From assembly GCA_017463255.1 (NCBI GenBank), contig JAFTPP010000003.1, positions 62,001 through 126,000 on the forward strand: a stretch of 64,000 bases of DNA. The letters run 5' to 3'. Shown here piece after piece: positions 25,977 to 33,975 of the stretch. The stretch's first letter is position 1, and each line of letters starts with the position of its first letter. The notes beneath the pieces were generated by a model. It made no database searches. It saw only the letters and a list, made by a program, of their open reading frames with translations, and was not told where the DNA came from. The translations under genes were made by a program, and so were the position numbers. The stretch is from Lachnospiraceae bacterium (GTDB lineage Bacteria; Bacillota; Clostridia; Lachnospirales; Lachnospiraceae).

Positions 25977-26912
25977 TTACATCCCCATCTGGGCTGCAAC
26001 TTCAGCTGCGAAGTCTTCGTTTTTCTTTTCAATACCTTCGCCTGTTTCAAAACGAACGAATTTCTTGATTGAAAGGTTAGCACCATTAGCTTTAGCAACC
26101 TCTGCAATGTACTGGCCTACAGACTGTTTTCCATCTTCAGCTCTTACATATACCTGATCTACTAAGCAGATTTCTTTTAATTCTTTGCTGATACGTCCTG
26201 CAACCATACCCTGGATAACCTTTTCAGGTTTCTGAGATTCCTTAGGATCGTTCATAATCTGAGCTAAAAGAATTTCTTTTTCATGTTCAATATAATCAGC
26301 GCTGATTTCGTCTTTGTTAACGTATTTTGGTGAAAGTGCTGCTACCTGCATAGCAACGTTTGTTAATGCTTCTTTAATTGCATCATTTACAACATCTGTT
26401 GCAGCTTCAACGATAACACCAATTCTACCGCCACCATGAACGTATGTTACTACACATCCATTTTCAGCAACAACTTTTTCAAATCTTCTGATTGATAAGT
26501 TTTCACCGATAACTGCTACTTTGTTTACTAATGCTTCTTTTACTGTGATTGTTGTATCAGCATTCCACTGTTCTGCGAGGAAAGCATCCATATCAGCTGC
26601 ATTTGAAGCAACAGCCTGTTTTGCAACTGCCTCAACAAATGTCTGGAATTCAGCATTTTTAGCAACAAAGTCTGTTTCTGAGTTAACTTCAACTACTGCT
26701 GCAACTGTATCACCATCTGTGCAAACACGGCAAAGACCTTCTGCTGCAATTCTTCCAGCTTTCTTTTCAGCTTTTGCCTGTCCGTTTTTTCTTAAATATT
26801 CAACAGCTGCGTCCATATCGCCGTTTGTTTCTGCAAGAGCTTTCTTACAGTCCATCATTCCGGCACCGGTCATATCACGTAATTCTTTTACCATTCCTGC
26901 TGTAATAGCCAT
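25977..26912 (-). CDS. tsf: Translation elongation factor Ts
   Basis: Guanine nucleotide exchange factor for EF-Tu. 311 residues. The N-terminal UBA-like helix bundle has VKELRDMTGAGMMDCKKAL (8-26), followed by the two core subdomains with TDFVAKNAEFQTFV (about 80-93) and SYxHGGGRIGV-type VTYVHGGGRIGVIVE. It is a little longer than the B. subtilis protein, mainly in the C-terminal half. It lies 5 bases after rpsB; a GGAGGAATAAGAACT site precedes the ATG. Confidence 0.98.
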   Translation of the reverse strand: MAITAGMVKELRDMTGAGMMDCKKALAETNGDMDAAVEYLRKNGQAKAEKKAGRIAAEGLCRVCTDGDTVAAVVEVNSETDFVAKNAEFQTFVEAVAKQAVASNAADMDAFLAEQWNADTTITVKEALVNKVAVIGENLSIRRFEKVVAENGCVVTYVHGGGRIGVIVEAATDVVNDAIKEALTNVAMQVAALSPKYVNKDEISADYIEHEKEILLAQIMNDPKESQKPEKVIQGMVAGRISKELKEICLVDQVYVRAEDGKQSVGQYIAEVAKANGANLSIKKFVRFETGEGIEKKNEDFAAEVAAQMGM

Positions 26913-26917
26913 AGTTC

Positions 26918-27670
26918 TTATTCCTCCACTGTTGTTTCTTCAACTGCTTCTTCTACTTCTGCTTCAGCGGTTTCATCTGTATAGATTTCCCCCTGATTAG
27001 CTTCGATAACAGCATCTGCCATTTTAGCTACGATTAATTTAACTGCTCTGATAGCATCATCGTTACCCGGAATTACATAATCTAATTCTTCAGGATCGCA
27101 GTTTGTATCAGCGATACCGATCAATGGAATACCAAGTGTATGAGCTTCCTGTACACAGATTTTTTCTTTTTTAGGGTCTACTACGAAGATAGCATCAGGA
27201 AGTTTTTCCATATCCTTGATACCGCCAAGGTTCTTCTCAAGTTTTTCCCATTCTTTCTTTAATTCAGCTACTTCTTTCTTAGGAAGAACATCAAATGTTC
27301 CGTCTACTGCCATAGCTTCGATAGCTTTTAATCTTGCGATACGTGTTCTAACTGTTTTGAAGTTAGTTAACATACCACCTAACCATCTTTCATTTACATA
27401 GTACATTCCGCAACGTTCAGCTTCTGTCTTAACAGCATCCTGAGCCTGTTTCTTTGTACCTACGAAAAGAATTGTACCACCAGCCTGAGCTACATCTGAG
27501 ATAGCCTTGTAAGCTTCATCAACTTTTCCTACAGATTTCTGTAAGTCGATGATGTAGATACCATTTCTTTCTGTGAAGATGTAAGGAGCCATTTTAGGGT
27601 TCCATCTTCTTGTCTGATGTCCAAAATGAACACCTGCTTCTAATAACTGTTTCATTGAAATAACGCTCAT
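26918..27670 (-). CDS. rpsB: 30S ribosomal protein S2
   Basis: 250 residues. Conserved: [20 protein letters not shown] (6-25), [30 protein letters not shown], and [19 protein letters not shown]. The C-terminal tail (about 228-250) is rich in Glu, Ala and Val. The start has GGAGGTAAAAAC before ATG. It heads the rpsB-tsf operon, with a folded leader at 27699-27784 and a promoter at 27809-27837. Confidence 0.98.
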   Translation of the reverse strand: MSVISMKQLLEAGVHFGHQTRRWNPKMAPYIFTERNGIYIIDLQKSVGKVDEAYKAISDVAQAGGTILFVGTKKQAQDAVKTEAERCGMYYVNERWLGGMLTNFKTVRTRIARLKAIEAMAVDGTFDVLPKKEVAELKKEWEKLEKNLGGIKDMEKLPDAIFVVDPKKEKICVQEAHTLGIPLIGIADTNCDPEELDYVIPGNDDAIRAVKLIVAKMADAVIEANQGEIYTDETAEAEVEEAVEETTVEE

Positions 27671-27698
27671 GTTTTTACCTCCATTTGGTTAAGTCTTC

Positions 27699-27784
27699 CG
27701 CATATCTTAATAAGAACCCACAAGCAAAGATTCTTATTCGTACCGATAATTCCTTACGGAACACCTCCGGTACACCAATATGCG
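27699..27784 (-). ncRNA. Three-way-junction leader RNA of rpsB (candidate autoregulatory element)
   Basis: On the minus strand an outer stem CGCATAT/ATATGCG (27784-27778 with 27705-27699) encloses two hairpins: GTACCG/CGGTAC (27773-27768 with 27745-27740), itself containing TTCC/GGAA, and AATAAGAA/TTCTTATT (27738-27731 with 27716-27709). The structure ends about 28 bases before the S2 start codon and lies just after the predicted transcription start. Ribosomal protein operons are often controlled by their own product through such leaders; that S2 binds here is an inference. Confidence 0.6.
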
Positions 27785-27808
27785 TGATTATTTAGTCACA
27801 ACGGTGCA

Positions 27809-27837
27809 ATGATATCACAAAAACCCCTTGATTGCAA
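27809..27837 (-). promoter_or_regulatory. Promoter of rpsB-tsf
   Basis: Minus strand TTGCAA (27837-27832), 17-base spacer, TATCAT (27814-27809). The -35 element lies in the stem and loop of the upstream terminator. Transcription would start near 27802, a few bases before the folded leader. Confidence 0.55.
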
Positions 27838-27846
27838 GGGGTTTTT
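27819..27846 (-). terminator. Terminator at the end of the motility superoperon
   Basis: AAAAACCCCTTG (27819-27830) and CAAGGGGTTTTT (27835-27846) form a perfect 12-base-pair stem around a 4-base loop. On the minus strand the stem ends in TTTTTGTG. It follows the MltG-like gene by 13 bases and separates the motility operon from rpsB. Confidence 0.92.
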
Positions 27847-27859
27847 AGCATTTTCCATT

Positions 27860-28513
27860 TTATTTAGAAGCAATTGCTTTGGCAATCTCTTCATAACTAC
27901 CGCCTACCGGCACTTGATGGCTTCCGGTTCTGACTCTTTTATCATATCCGTTTTTAGAAAGATAAGAATCAAAATCCTTTGCATCTTCTATAACACCTGC
28001 TTCTACCAGCTTTTTACATACTGTATAGGAAGCATCGCCACGTTCCACAACAATTGTGACAAACTCCGTATTCTCTATCTCCGGTTCATCGGTTGTTTCC
28101 GGTGTTTCAGGTTCTTCCGGCACCTCAGGTTCTTCCGGTGTCTCAGGCTCTTCCGGTGTCTCTGGTTCTTCCGGTGTCTCTGGTTCTTCCGGTGTCTCAG
28201 GTTCTTCCGGTGTCTCTGGTTCCTCCGGTGTCTCTGGTTTCTCCGGTATCTCAGGTTCTTCCGGTACATCTGGTTCTTCCGGTGTCTCAGGCTCTTCCGG
28301 TGTCTCTGGTTCTTCCGGTGTCTCTGGTTCTTCTGTTTTATCAGCCTCAATGTCACCCAATGTGTTTTTTTCTATCATCCCAAGCTGTTTTGCACGGGAA
28401 ATAATTTCTTCATCTGATAATTCGGTTTCTCTTCCATTGTGGTAAACACTTGTGAAAATAAGCGTCATCACAATTCCGATTCCCAGTCCTCTAAGATAAT
28501 GTTTTAGTCTCAT
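27860..28513 (-). CDS. Membrane-anchored MltG/YceG-like protein with EEPETP repeats
   Basis: 217 residues. A membrane helix near residues 7-25 is followed by a short charged part, twelve hexapeptide units of the EEPETP type (about 63-134), and a C-terminal domain (about 145-215, VERGDASYTVCKKLVEAGV, DSYLSKNGYDKRVRTGSHQV, YEEIAKAIAS) resembling the small N-terminal LysM-like subdomain of MltG/YceG transglycosylases. The large catalytic part of MltG is missing, so this is not a complete enzyme. The start overlaps the preceding gene by 4 bases (ATGA); it is the last gene of the motility operon. Confidence 0.85.
   Translation of the reverse strand: MRLKHYLRGLGIGIVMTLIFTSVYHNGRETELSDEEIISRAKQLGMIEKNTLGDIEADKTEEPETPEEPETPEEPETPEEPDVPEEPEIPEKPETPEEPETPEEPETPEEPETPEEPETPEEPETPEEPEVPEEPETPETTDEPEIENTEFVTIVVERGDASYTVCKKLVEAGVIEDAKDFDSYLSKNGYDKRVRTGSHQVPVGGSYEEIAKAIASK
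28110..28325 (-). repeat. Twelve tandem 18-base units encoding EEPETP
   Basis: Twelve contiguous units of the type GGTTCTTCCGGTGTCTCA on the plus strand (EEPETP in the gene), with point variation giving EEPDVP, EEPEIP, EKPETP and EEPEVP. Nearly identical units appear in blocks, which suggests recent copying by slippage or unequal exchange. Confidence 0.95.
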
Positions 28514-29271
28514 CTGGCTCCTCCCTTAAACAGGTCGATTACCAATTTAACTTCACCCATTCCAAGTCCTAACTCTTTGGCAATAGCCATATTAGACTTT
28601 CCTGCATTATGAAGTGCCAAAATCTTATCATTATTGGTTTTTCCTTCACCCTCAAAATCCTGTAAAGGAAGTTCCTTGTCATTTACTGTACTTGACTCCG
28701 TTTTCTTTGTTGCAACAGGCTTCTTCTTTTTTCTCTCAGGCTTAACAACCTCTACCGTTTCCATGGTCAACGGACTAAACTGCTGAACAACTTGTTCTTG
28801 TACATTTTCTTGCACTGCTGCTACAGGCTGCGATTCAATCTTTGCTTGAATTTCAACAGCTTGTCTTCCTGCATCTTCCAGTTTCGTTGCCGCTTCCTGT
28901 GCCTCTTGCACCGCCTGCTTTAATTGCACTCTTTTATCATTCATCATATCATACAAAAAAACAACTTCTTCATGGTTTTTATGTATTTCACTTAAAACCG
29001 TATCGGAATACTCACTTACTGCCATGATTTTTTCATTGGTTAATCTTTCCATGGCACGTTCTGTTTTTTCCAACTGATATTCCATTGCATCATCAACTTC
29101 TGAATCAACTTTCTTTTGAACTGTTTGTAACTCTTTTTCGACTAATTCTTTAATAAGCTCTTCCCCAAGCCGGATTTCTTCTTTCGAATGTGTCTTCTTT
29201 TCCGGAATCACAAAGCTCAATATAAAAATCACAATTCCTGCAATTAATACCAGAATTTCTACACCACTCAC
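28510..29271 (-). CDS. SwrB-like protein (DUF6115): membrane helix, coiled coil, C-terminal helix-turn-helix
   Basis: 253 residues. One N-terminal membrane helix (about 4-22), a long coiled coil (about 28-135), a low-complexity linker (about 140-200) and a C-terminal helix-turn-helix-like end (NNDKILALHNAGKSNMAIAKELGLGMGEVKLVIDL, about 211-245). B. subtilis SwrB has the same layout and the same position after sigD and before rpsB, where it promotes assembly of the flagellar export apparatus. Sequence similarity is too low to read directly, so the homology rests on layout and position. Confidence 0.72.
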   Translation of the reverse strand: MSGVEILVLIAGIVIFILSFVIPEKKTHSKEEIRLGEELIKELVEKELQTVQKKVDSEVDDAMEYQLEKTERAMERLTNEKIMAVSEYSDTVLSEIHKNHEEVVFLYDMMNDKRVQLKQAVQEAQEAATKLEDAGRQAVEIQAKIESQPVAAVQENVQEQVVQQFSPLTMETVEVVKPERKKKKPVATKKTESSTVNDKELPLQDFEGEGKTNNDKILALHNAGKSNMAIAKELGLGMGEVKLVIDLFKGGAR

Positions 29272-29282
29272 AACTGTATCTC

Positions 29283-29603
29283 CTAAATCTGAACATCAAA
29301 ACGAGACATTCCTTTAATAACTACTTTCTCACCCTGTTGTTCATTATTTTGCTTCTGTCGATTCTGCCCACCATTTCCCATATATTCATTCTTGCCTTTT
29401 TCTTTGGCATCAAATTTATGGTTTTCTTTTTCGGCATTATCTTTTTGACGCACATGCGTCAGTCTTTGGTTTACCTCTTTTTCAATATGTTGTTGAAAAT
29501 TCGTCTGGTCAACCATTCCCTTTACGTCCTGATTTTGCTTTGAGGACGCATAATCCTGCGTTCTTGTCATCGCATAATTTAAATCCACGGGACTAATCGC
29601 CAT
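29283..29603 (-). CDS. Small hydrophilic protein of unknown function in the motility operon
   Basis: 106 residues, very hydrophilic, rich in Gln, Asn, Lys and Glu. The N-terminus MAISPVDLNYAMTRTQDYAS and the C-terminus GEKVVIKGMSRFDVQI look ordered; the middle does not. No membrane segment and no signal peptide. It lies between the DUF342 gene and the SwrB-like gene with short gaps, so it is part of the flagellar transcript. I do not recognise a family with confidence. Confidence 0.75.
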   Translation of the reverse strand: MAISPVDLNYAMTRTQDYASSKQNQDVKGMVDQTNFQQHIEKEVNQRLTHVRQKDNAEKENHKFDAKEKGKNEYMGNGGQNRQKQNNEQQGEKVVIKGMSRFDVQI

Positions 29604-29644
29604 ATATGTATCCCCCTATCATCCTATCACAGTACGCACCAATA

Positions 29645-31231
29645 TTAAATGGCAGATATTACTACTTCACCTTTTTCCTTAATAAATCTACAGTGCTGTA
29701 ATGAATTTTTAACAGTCATGCTTGCATCACCAATTACAATCCTTGCACCTGCAAACACTTCGCCTCTAACAACAACAGAAGCATGAATACTGGATTCTAA
29801 CATCTGCTCTATTTCATCCATTTTAATCTGATTAACCCTGACAGCTTCTCTTAAAACGTTGGCTTTTTCAGTCATTGCCAATAATTGCTTCAACTGTTCT
29901 GCCGGTATCTTGATTCCTGCCTGAATCTTTTGATTTACTGCTGTTAATACCGGTGTTATCTGATTCAACGTTTTGGTATCTTCCACAATACTCTTTTGTA
30001 AATCAAGATACTCCGTCTTAATTGTAGGGTCTGCTCCCACTTCAATGCGGGTTTCCGCAGCCATAGGTGAGCCTAAGGTTTTCATGGATACCTGATTGGT
30101 TGCTCTTACCACACCACCGGTGATAAACGCTCTCTTACCATTTACGTTAATTTCTGTTCCTGCAGAAACATTACTATGTAACACAGCTTCTGTCTCAACA
30201 TAACCTTTGGCTTCCACAGAACAATTTTCAAGGAACTTACAAATAATATTTCCTCCGGCTTTTAAGACGCCTTTACTCATACCATTCATACCACGGGCAA
30301 TGATAATGTCGCCCCCGGCCTCTACTGTAGCACCTTCCACAACACCTTTTATCTCTATGTTTCCGCTAGCCTTAACAACAAAGTTTGTCTTAACATTGCC
30401 GTTAATCTTCACGCTACCTTCAAAATCAATATTACCGGTTGAATTATCAACATTTTCAACCTCATACACATCGGACACGAAAACCGTATCCGTAGCAAAG
30501 GTTACATGACCATCTACCATAGAGCGGATTTCCGTTCTATCTTCGCTCAATTCAATGTTACGTCCAAAATGTAACATCAATTTTTTTACATCTCTTGGCT
30601 TAATAACATCTGCACTAACATCGTATCCGGGTGTTCCCTGTTCTGCCGGAAATAGCTTAGCTAACAAATCACCTTTTCTACATCTGTTTAATGTGTTTAA
30701 GTTAAAAAAGTCAACACTTCCGTCTTCCAATAAAGTCGGTCTTAAAGACGGATTTGTATTAAAATAATATTCAATACGTGCATCTTTACCCTGTACCGGT
30801 TCTTTTCCACGTGCTATTACGATATCGGTACAATACTCTCTTTTCGCGCAAAACAGAGTAATGGCATTTTCATCAATACCTGCATTGATTCCCTGATAAC
30901 GTAAATCCCCAATAATTTCCTGAGCATCCATTACCGCACCGGTATTGGATGGCGGATAAAAACGGGCAACTGCCTGCATTTTATCGGGAGATACACGCAA
31001 AAAGAAGCCTTCCCGTTCCGGATACCTCTGTTCCATGTTCAGTAAGACTTTTGTTGGTTGTATCAAATTTTGTAATGCTGCACCCAGAGTTCTTGCATCA
31101 TATGCAATCTGCTTAATGGTCAGATATTGCAATAACTCTCCGGCGTCTATTGAAGCTCCCCCATCCGTCGGCGGGAAAAGCAATACGCTGGTTCCCACCT
31201 GATCAATATGTAATTGAAAATAACCGTTCAT
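29645..31231 (-). CDS. FapA-like DUF342 protein
   Basis: 528 residues. N-terminal part about 1-170, then a right-handed beta-helix of the DUF342/FapA type (about 235-400, with VKINGNVKTNFVVKASGNI, EIKGVVEGATVEAGGDIIIA, AGGNIICKFLENCSVEAKGY), a coiled coil (about 410-470) and a final beta-helix segment. Such proteins occur in flagellar or sporulation clusters of Clostridia and are thought to act as scaffolds or cell-surface regulators. It follows sigD by 16 bases. Confidence 0.88.
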   Translation of the reverse strand: MNGYFQLHIDQVGTSVLLFPPTDGGASIDAGELLQYLTIKQIAYDARTLGAALQNLIQPTKVLLNMEQRYPEREGFFLRVSPDKMQAVARFYPPSNTGAVMDAQEIIGDLRYQGINAGIDENAITLFCAKREYCTDIVIARGKEPVQGKDARIEYYFNTNPSLRPTLLEDGSVDFFNLNTLNRCRKGDLLAKLFPAEQGTPGYDVSADVIKPRDVKKLMLHFGRNIELSEDRTEIRSMVDGHVTFATDTVFVSDVYEVENVDNSTGNIDFEGSVKINGNVKTNFVVKASGNIEIKGVVEGATVEAGGDIIIARGMNGMSKGVLKAGGNIICKFLENCSVEAKGYVETEAVLHSNVSAGTEINVNGKRAFITGGVVRATNQVSMKTLGSPMAAETRIEVGADPTIKTEYLDLQKSIVEDTKTLNQITPVLTAVNQKIQAGIKIPAEQLKQLLAMTEKANVLREAVRVNQIKMDEIEQMLESSIHASVVVRGEVFAGARIVIGDASMTVKNSLQHCRFIKEKGEVVISAI

Positions 31232-31247
31232 CTACCGTCTCCCCATG

Positions 31248-32015
31248 TTATATTCGTGAAAGTACACCCATATACTTTCCTAACTTATCCTTCATTTTCT
31301 GCAAAGCACGTGTATGCAACTGAGAAATTCTGGATTCTGATACCTCCAAAATATTGCTGATTTCTTTTAATGTTAATTCTTCATAATAATATAAAAGAAC
31401 AACTTTTCTTTCTTTTTCCGTCAAAAGATTAAGCGCATCTTTCAGTGTCTCTTTTAATTCTTTTTCTTCAACGACTGCTTCCGGTGCACTAAAATGCTTT
31501 GAGGATACTTTCTCGTTTGGAACTTCACTTCCCTGTTCCATGTACTCATTTAATGATACAACATTGGTAATCTTCATTTGGGACTGCCACTCAGCATACT
31601 CTTCCATACTGATGCCCAAATTTCCGGCTATTTCTTCCTCCGTTGCGCATCTTCCGTTACTATCCTCAATTTCTTTGATTGCCGTCTCAATTTTTTTCTG
31701 TTTTTGACGTATGGTTCTTGGAATCCAATCCATCTTACGGATTTGGTCTAAAATTGCGCCTCTGATTCTTAAGCTTGCATAAGTCTCAAACTTAACTTCT
31801 TTTTTAGCATCATACTTATCAATCGCATCAATAAGCCCAAAGATGCCATAACTAACCAAATCTTCATATTCAACATTATATCCAAGATACATACTAAGAC
31901 GACCCGCTACAACTTTTACAAGCGGTGCATATTCCAGTATTATTTTTTCTCGCAAATCCTGACTCTTCGTTCTGGAATACTCGTCCCACAATCTCATTCT
32001 GCCGGTTTCATCCAT
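31248..32015 (-). CDS. sigD: Flagellar sigma factor, sigma-28/sigma-D
   Basis: Directs RNA polymerase to late flagellar and motility genes. 255 residues: region 2 (LVKVVAGRLSMYLGYNVEYE, DLVSYGIFGLIDAIDKYDAK, FETYASLRIRGAILDQIRKM, DWIPRTIRQKQKKIE), region 3 (ATEEEIAGNLGISMEEYAEW) and region 4 (LTEKERKVVLLYYYEELTLK, EISNILEVSESRISQLHTRA). Same place in the fla/che operon as B. subtilis sigD. The anti-sigma factor FlgM is not in the window. Confidence 0.97.
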   Translation of the reverse strand: MDETGRMRLWDEYSRTKSQDLREKIILEYAPLVKVVAGRLSMYLGYNVEYEDLVSYGIFGLIDAIDKYDAKKEVKFETYASLRIRGAILDQIRKMDWIPRTIRQKQKKIETAIKEIEDSNGRCATEEEIAGNLGISMEEYAEWQSQMKITNVVSLNEYMEQGSEVPNEKVSSKHFSAPEAVVEEKELKETLKDALNLLTEKERKVVLLYYYEELTLKEISNILEVSESRISQLHTRALQKMKDKLGKYMGVLSRI

Positions 32016-32051
32016 AGTTAGACTTATTCCTTCTCACAATCTTTATGGTAA

Positions 32052-32342
32052 TTATTCTACATTTTCGTCTTCTGTTCCTTCAAATGCCTCTTGTGATTCT
32101 TCACCTGCGGCATCCTCGCCTTCTTCAGACTCACCATTCTCTGCTAAATCTTCTTTTGTGACAACCAAATACTTCTCAAAAAGCTTCTTAACAAAAAAAC
32201 CTATCAGATAAAACACTATCAGCACTACCAATAAGGTCGTTAGCATTTTACTAATTGATATGCCATTCAAAAATGACATAATTGCTGTAATTGCACCCGC
32301 AATCAACATAATTATTGCAGGAATCAATCCCGTATTGCGCAT
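32052..32342 (-). CDS. Small two-helix membrane protein with acidic tail, unknown function
   Basis: 96 residues: two membrane helices (about 5-25 and 33-52), a short basic segment KKLFEKY, then an acidic Glu/Asp-rich tail from about 65. The start overlaps the stop codon of cheD by one base (TAATG-type coupling). It lies between cheD and sigD in the motility operon. I do not recognise the family. Confidence 0.8.
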   Translation of the reverse strand: MRNTGLIPAIIMLIAGAITAIMSFLNGISISKMLTTLLVVLIVFYLIGFFVKKLFEKYLVVTKEDLAENGESEEGEDAAGEESQEAFEGTEDENVE

Positions 32343-32827
32343 TATATTGTTCTCTCATCCCTACCAACTGCTTTAATCAGAAAATCGCCTGTTTCCGGAT
32401 TAAAAATAACCGTACGACCAAACTTATCTCCTGTATCCTCTGCAAGCAATGGTATATTTAATTCTTTCAGTTTACTTTTACTGGCTTCTACATTTCGCTC
32501 ACCGATTCTTACCAAATCGCCTTTATTCTGAAATGCAAACATCTGGGCGCCGCCGGCAATTTTTGCTACCATCCTGCTTCTCACTGCTCCGAGTGCTTCC
32601 ATTTCACGCACAAGTTCCACAATACCCGTATCTGCAAACTTATATAAATTTGAATTATTACGTATTTGCGTACTGTCCGGAAGCATTACATGTGCCAAGC
32701 CACCAATTTTGGTAACCGGATCTCTTAATGCGATTCCCACACAAGAGCCAAGTCCCAATGTTGTAATAACATCAGGACTTATGCACGTCTTTACATCCGC
32801 CATACCTACCTTTATTACTTCACTCAT
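32342..32827 (-). CDS. cheD: Chemoreceptor glutamine deamidase CheD
   Basis: Deamidates glutamines of chemoreceptors and, in Bacillus, is controlled by CheC. 161 residues from the ATG at 32827 (GGTGGGAAAAACA precedes it; a GTG 12 bases upstream overlaps that site). The catalytic Cys lies in LGLGSCVGIALRD (about 24-36) and the catalytic His in GGLAHVMLPDS (about 43-53), with GGAQMF and GRTVIFNPETGDFLIK following. Directly after cheC. Confidence 0.96.
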   Translation of the reverse strand: MSEVIKVGMADVKTCISPDVITTLGLGSCVGIALRDPVTKIGGLAHVMLPDSTQIRNNSNLYKFADTGIVELVREMEALGAVRSRMVAKIAGGAQMFAFQNKGDLVRIGERNVEASKSKLKELNIPLLAEDTGDKFGRTVIFNPETGDFLIKAVGRDERTI

Positions 32828-32851
32828 TGTTTTTCCCACCCGTATTTCTTA

Positions 32852-33475
32852 TTAACTTAAAAGTCCTAATGATGTCAGAATCTTTTCATAAGAATCAACA
32901 TCGGGTAACAAAATGAAGTAACCATTTATTTCTGTTTCATCAAAGAATTGTGTCTGAATTAATAAAATCTTATCACCCAAAATACCGAATTCTATAGCCG
33001 GAACACTTAACACAGCCGCAGCCATGTCAATGGACAAATCCGGAACAGAAGGATAAATGGTAAGTCCCGTCATAGATGACAAAGCATTCAGATAAGAACC
33101 TGTAATAATATTTCCGATTTCCTTTAAAGCAGACACTTCAATTTCAGAAAAATCATCTCCGGCAAGTTCCATTCCCATTAACTTAGAAACCAAATGTCTT
33201 GCAGACTGCTTCTCTAACAGGAATAAAATACTACCGGTAATATCACCTTCTACAGCAAGATAAATACTTGCCATAATCTGTTCTTCGCCACCCACTTCAG
33301 CACCAAGCTCATAGAACTCTAAAAGCTTTACCTGTGGAACTTTCATATCAATCTTAGATTGAATCAATTGCGCCAATGCAGTCATCGCATTACCGGCACC
33401 AATATTTCCAATTTCTTTTAATACATCACTGTACTGTTCTGACATTTCTTCAATGTCTAATTTATTATCCGCCAT
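32852..33475 (-). CDS. cheC: CheY-P phosphatase CheC
   Basis: Removes phosphate from CheY-P and binds CheD. 207 residues from the ATG at 33475 (GGAGACAGGT before it). Two phosphatase motifs of the D/SxxxExxN type are intact: DVLKEIGNIGAGNAMTAL (about 17-34) and SALKEIGNIITGSYLNAL (about 113-130). It lies in the order cheA-cheW-cheC-cheD known from B. subtilis. Confidence 0.96.
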   Translation of the reverse strand: MADNKLDIEEMSEQYSDVLKEIGNIGAGNAMTALAQLIQSKIDMKVPQVKLLEFYELGAEVGGEEQIMASIYLAVEGDITGSILFLLEKQSARHLVSKLMGMELAGDDFSEIEVSALKEIGNIITGSYLNALSSMTGLTIYPSVPDLSIDMAAAVLSVPAIEFGILGDKILLIQTQFFDETEINGYFILLPDVDSYEKILTSLGLLS

Positions 33476-33491
33476 ACCTGTCTCCAATGCA

Positions 33492-33953
33492 TTATGCGTT
33501 TTCTCTGTCAGTCAGAACAACATTTAAATCCAGTAATGAAATTAAATTATCTCCAACCTTACAAATACCATTTACATAGTTCACTTTTATATCACTGTTT
33601 GCATCATATGTCATCTTATCAATCTGGGATGAATCAATGGTCAATACTTCCATTACTTCATCAACAATGATACCTGTTTTTTCATAACCGTCTACTTTGA
33701 GAATAATAATTCTGGTAGCTCTGGTATACTCATCAGCCTCTAATTCCATTTTCAAACGTAAGCTGACAACAGGAAGTACTTCACCACGAAGATTAATAAC
33801 ACCTTTTAAGTAATCCTGAACCTTAGGTACTCTGGTGATATTCTGCATTCTTACAATGTTATCAACATATTTAATATCAATACCGAACTGTTCCGGTCCG
33901 ATCTTAATTACAATAAACTGCATAATTTCGCTATCAGTTCTTAATTCTTCCAT
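33492..33953 (-). CDS. cheW: Chemotaxis coupling protein CheW
   Basis: SH3-like adaptor joining receptors to the CheA kinase. 153 residues with QFIVIKIGPEQFGIDIKYVD near the N-terminus, ITRVPKVQDYLKGVINLRGE (about 36-55) and LPVVSLRLKM after it. Lies 22 bases after cheA and 4 bases before the open frame of cheC. Confidence 0.97.
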   Translation of the reverse strand: MEELRTDSEIMQFIVIKIGPEQFGIDIKYVDNIVRMQNITRVPKVQDYLKGVINLRGEVLPVVSLRLKMELEADEYTRATRIIILKVDGYEKTGIIVDEVMEVLTIDSSQIDKMTYDANSDIKVNYVNGICKVGDNLISLLDLNVVLTDRENA

Positions 33954-33975
33954 CGTCTTATCCTCCTATCACCTG

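Noticed and set aside
28110-28325. CRISPR-like array
   Set aside because: The units are adjacent with no spacers and are protein coding.
28056-28445. Long open frames on both strands across the EEPETP repeat (Gly/Ser-rich and Arg/His-rich)
   Set aside because: They are side effects of an 18-base repeat, which keeps all frames open; they have no ribosome binding site or context. The minus-strand EEPETP frame has anchor, domain and operon position.
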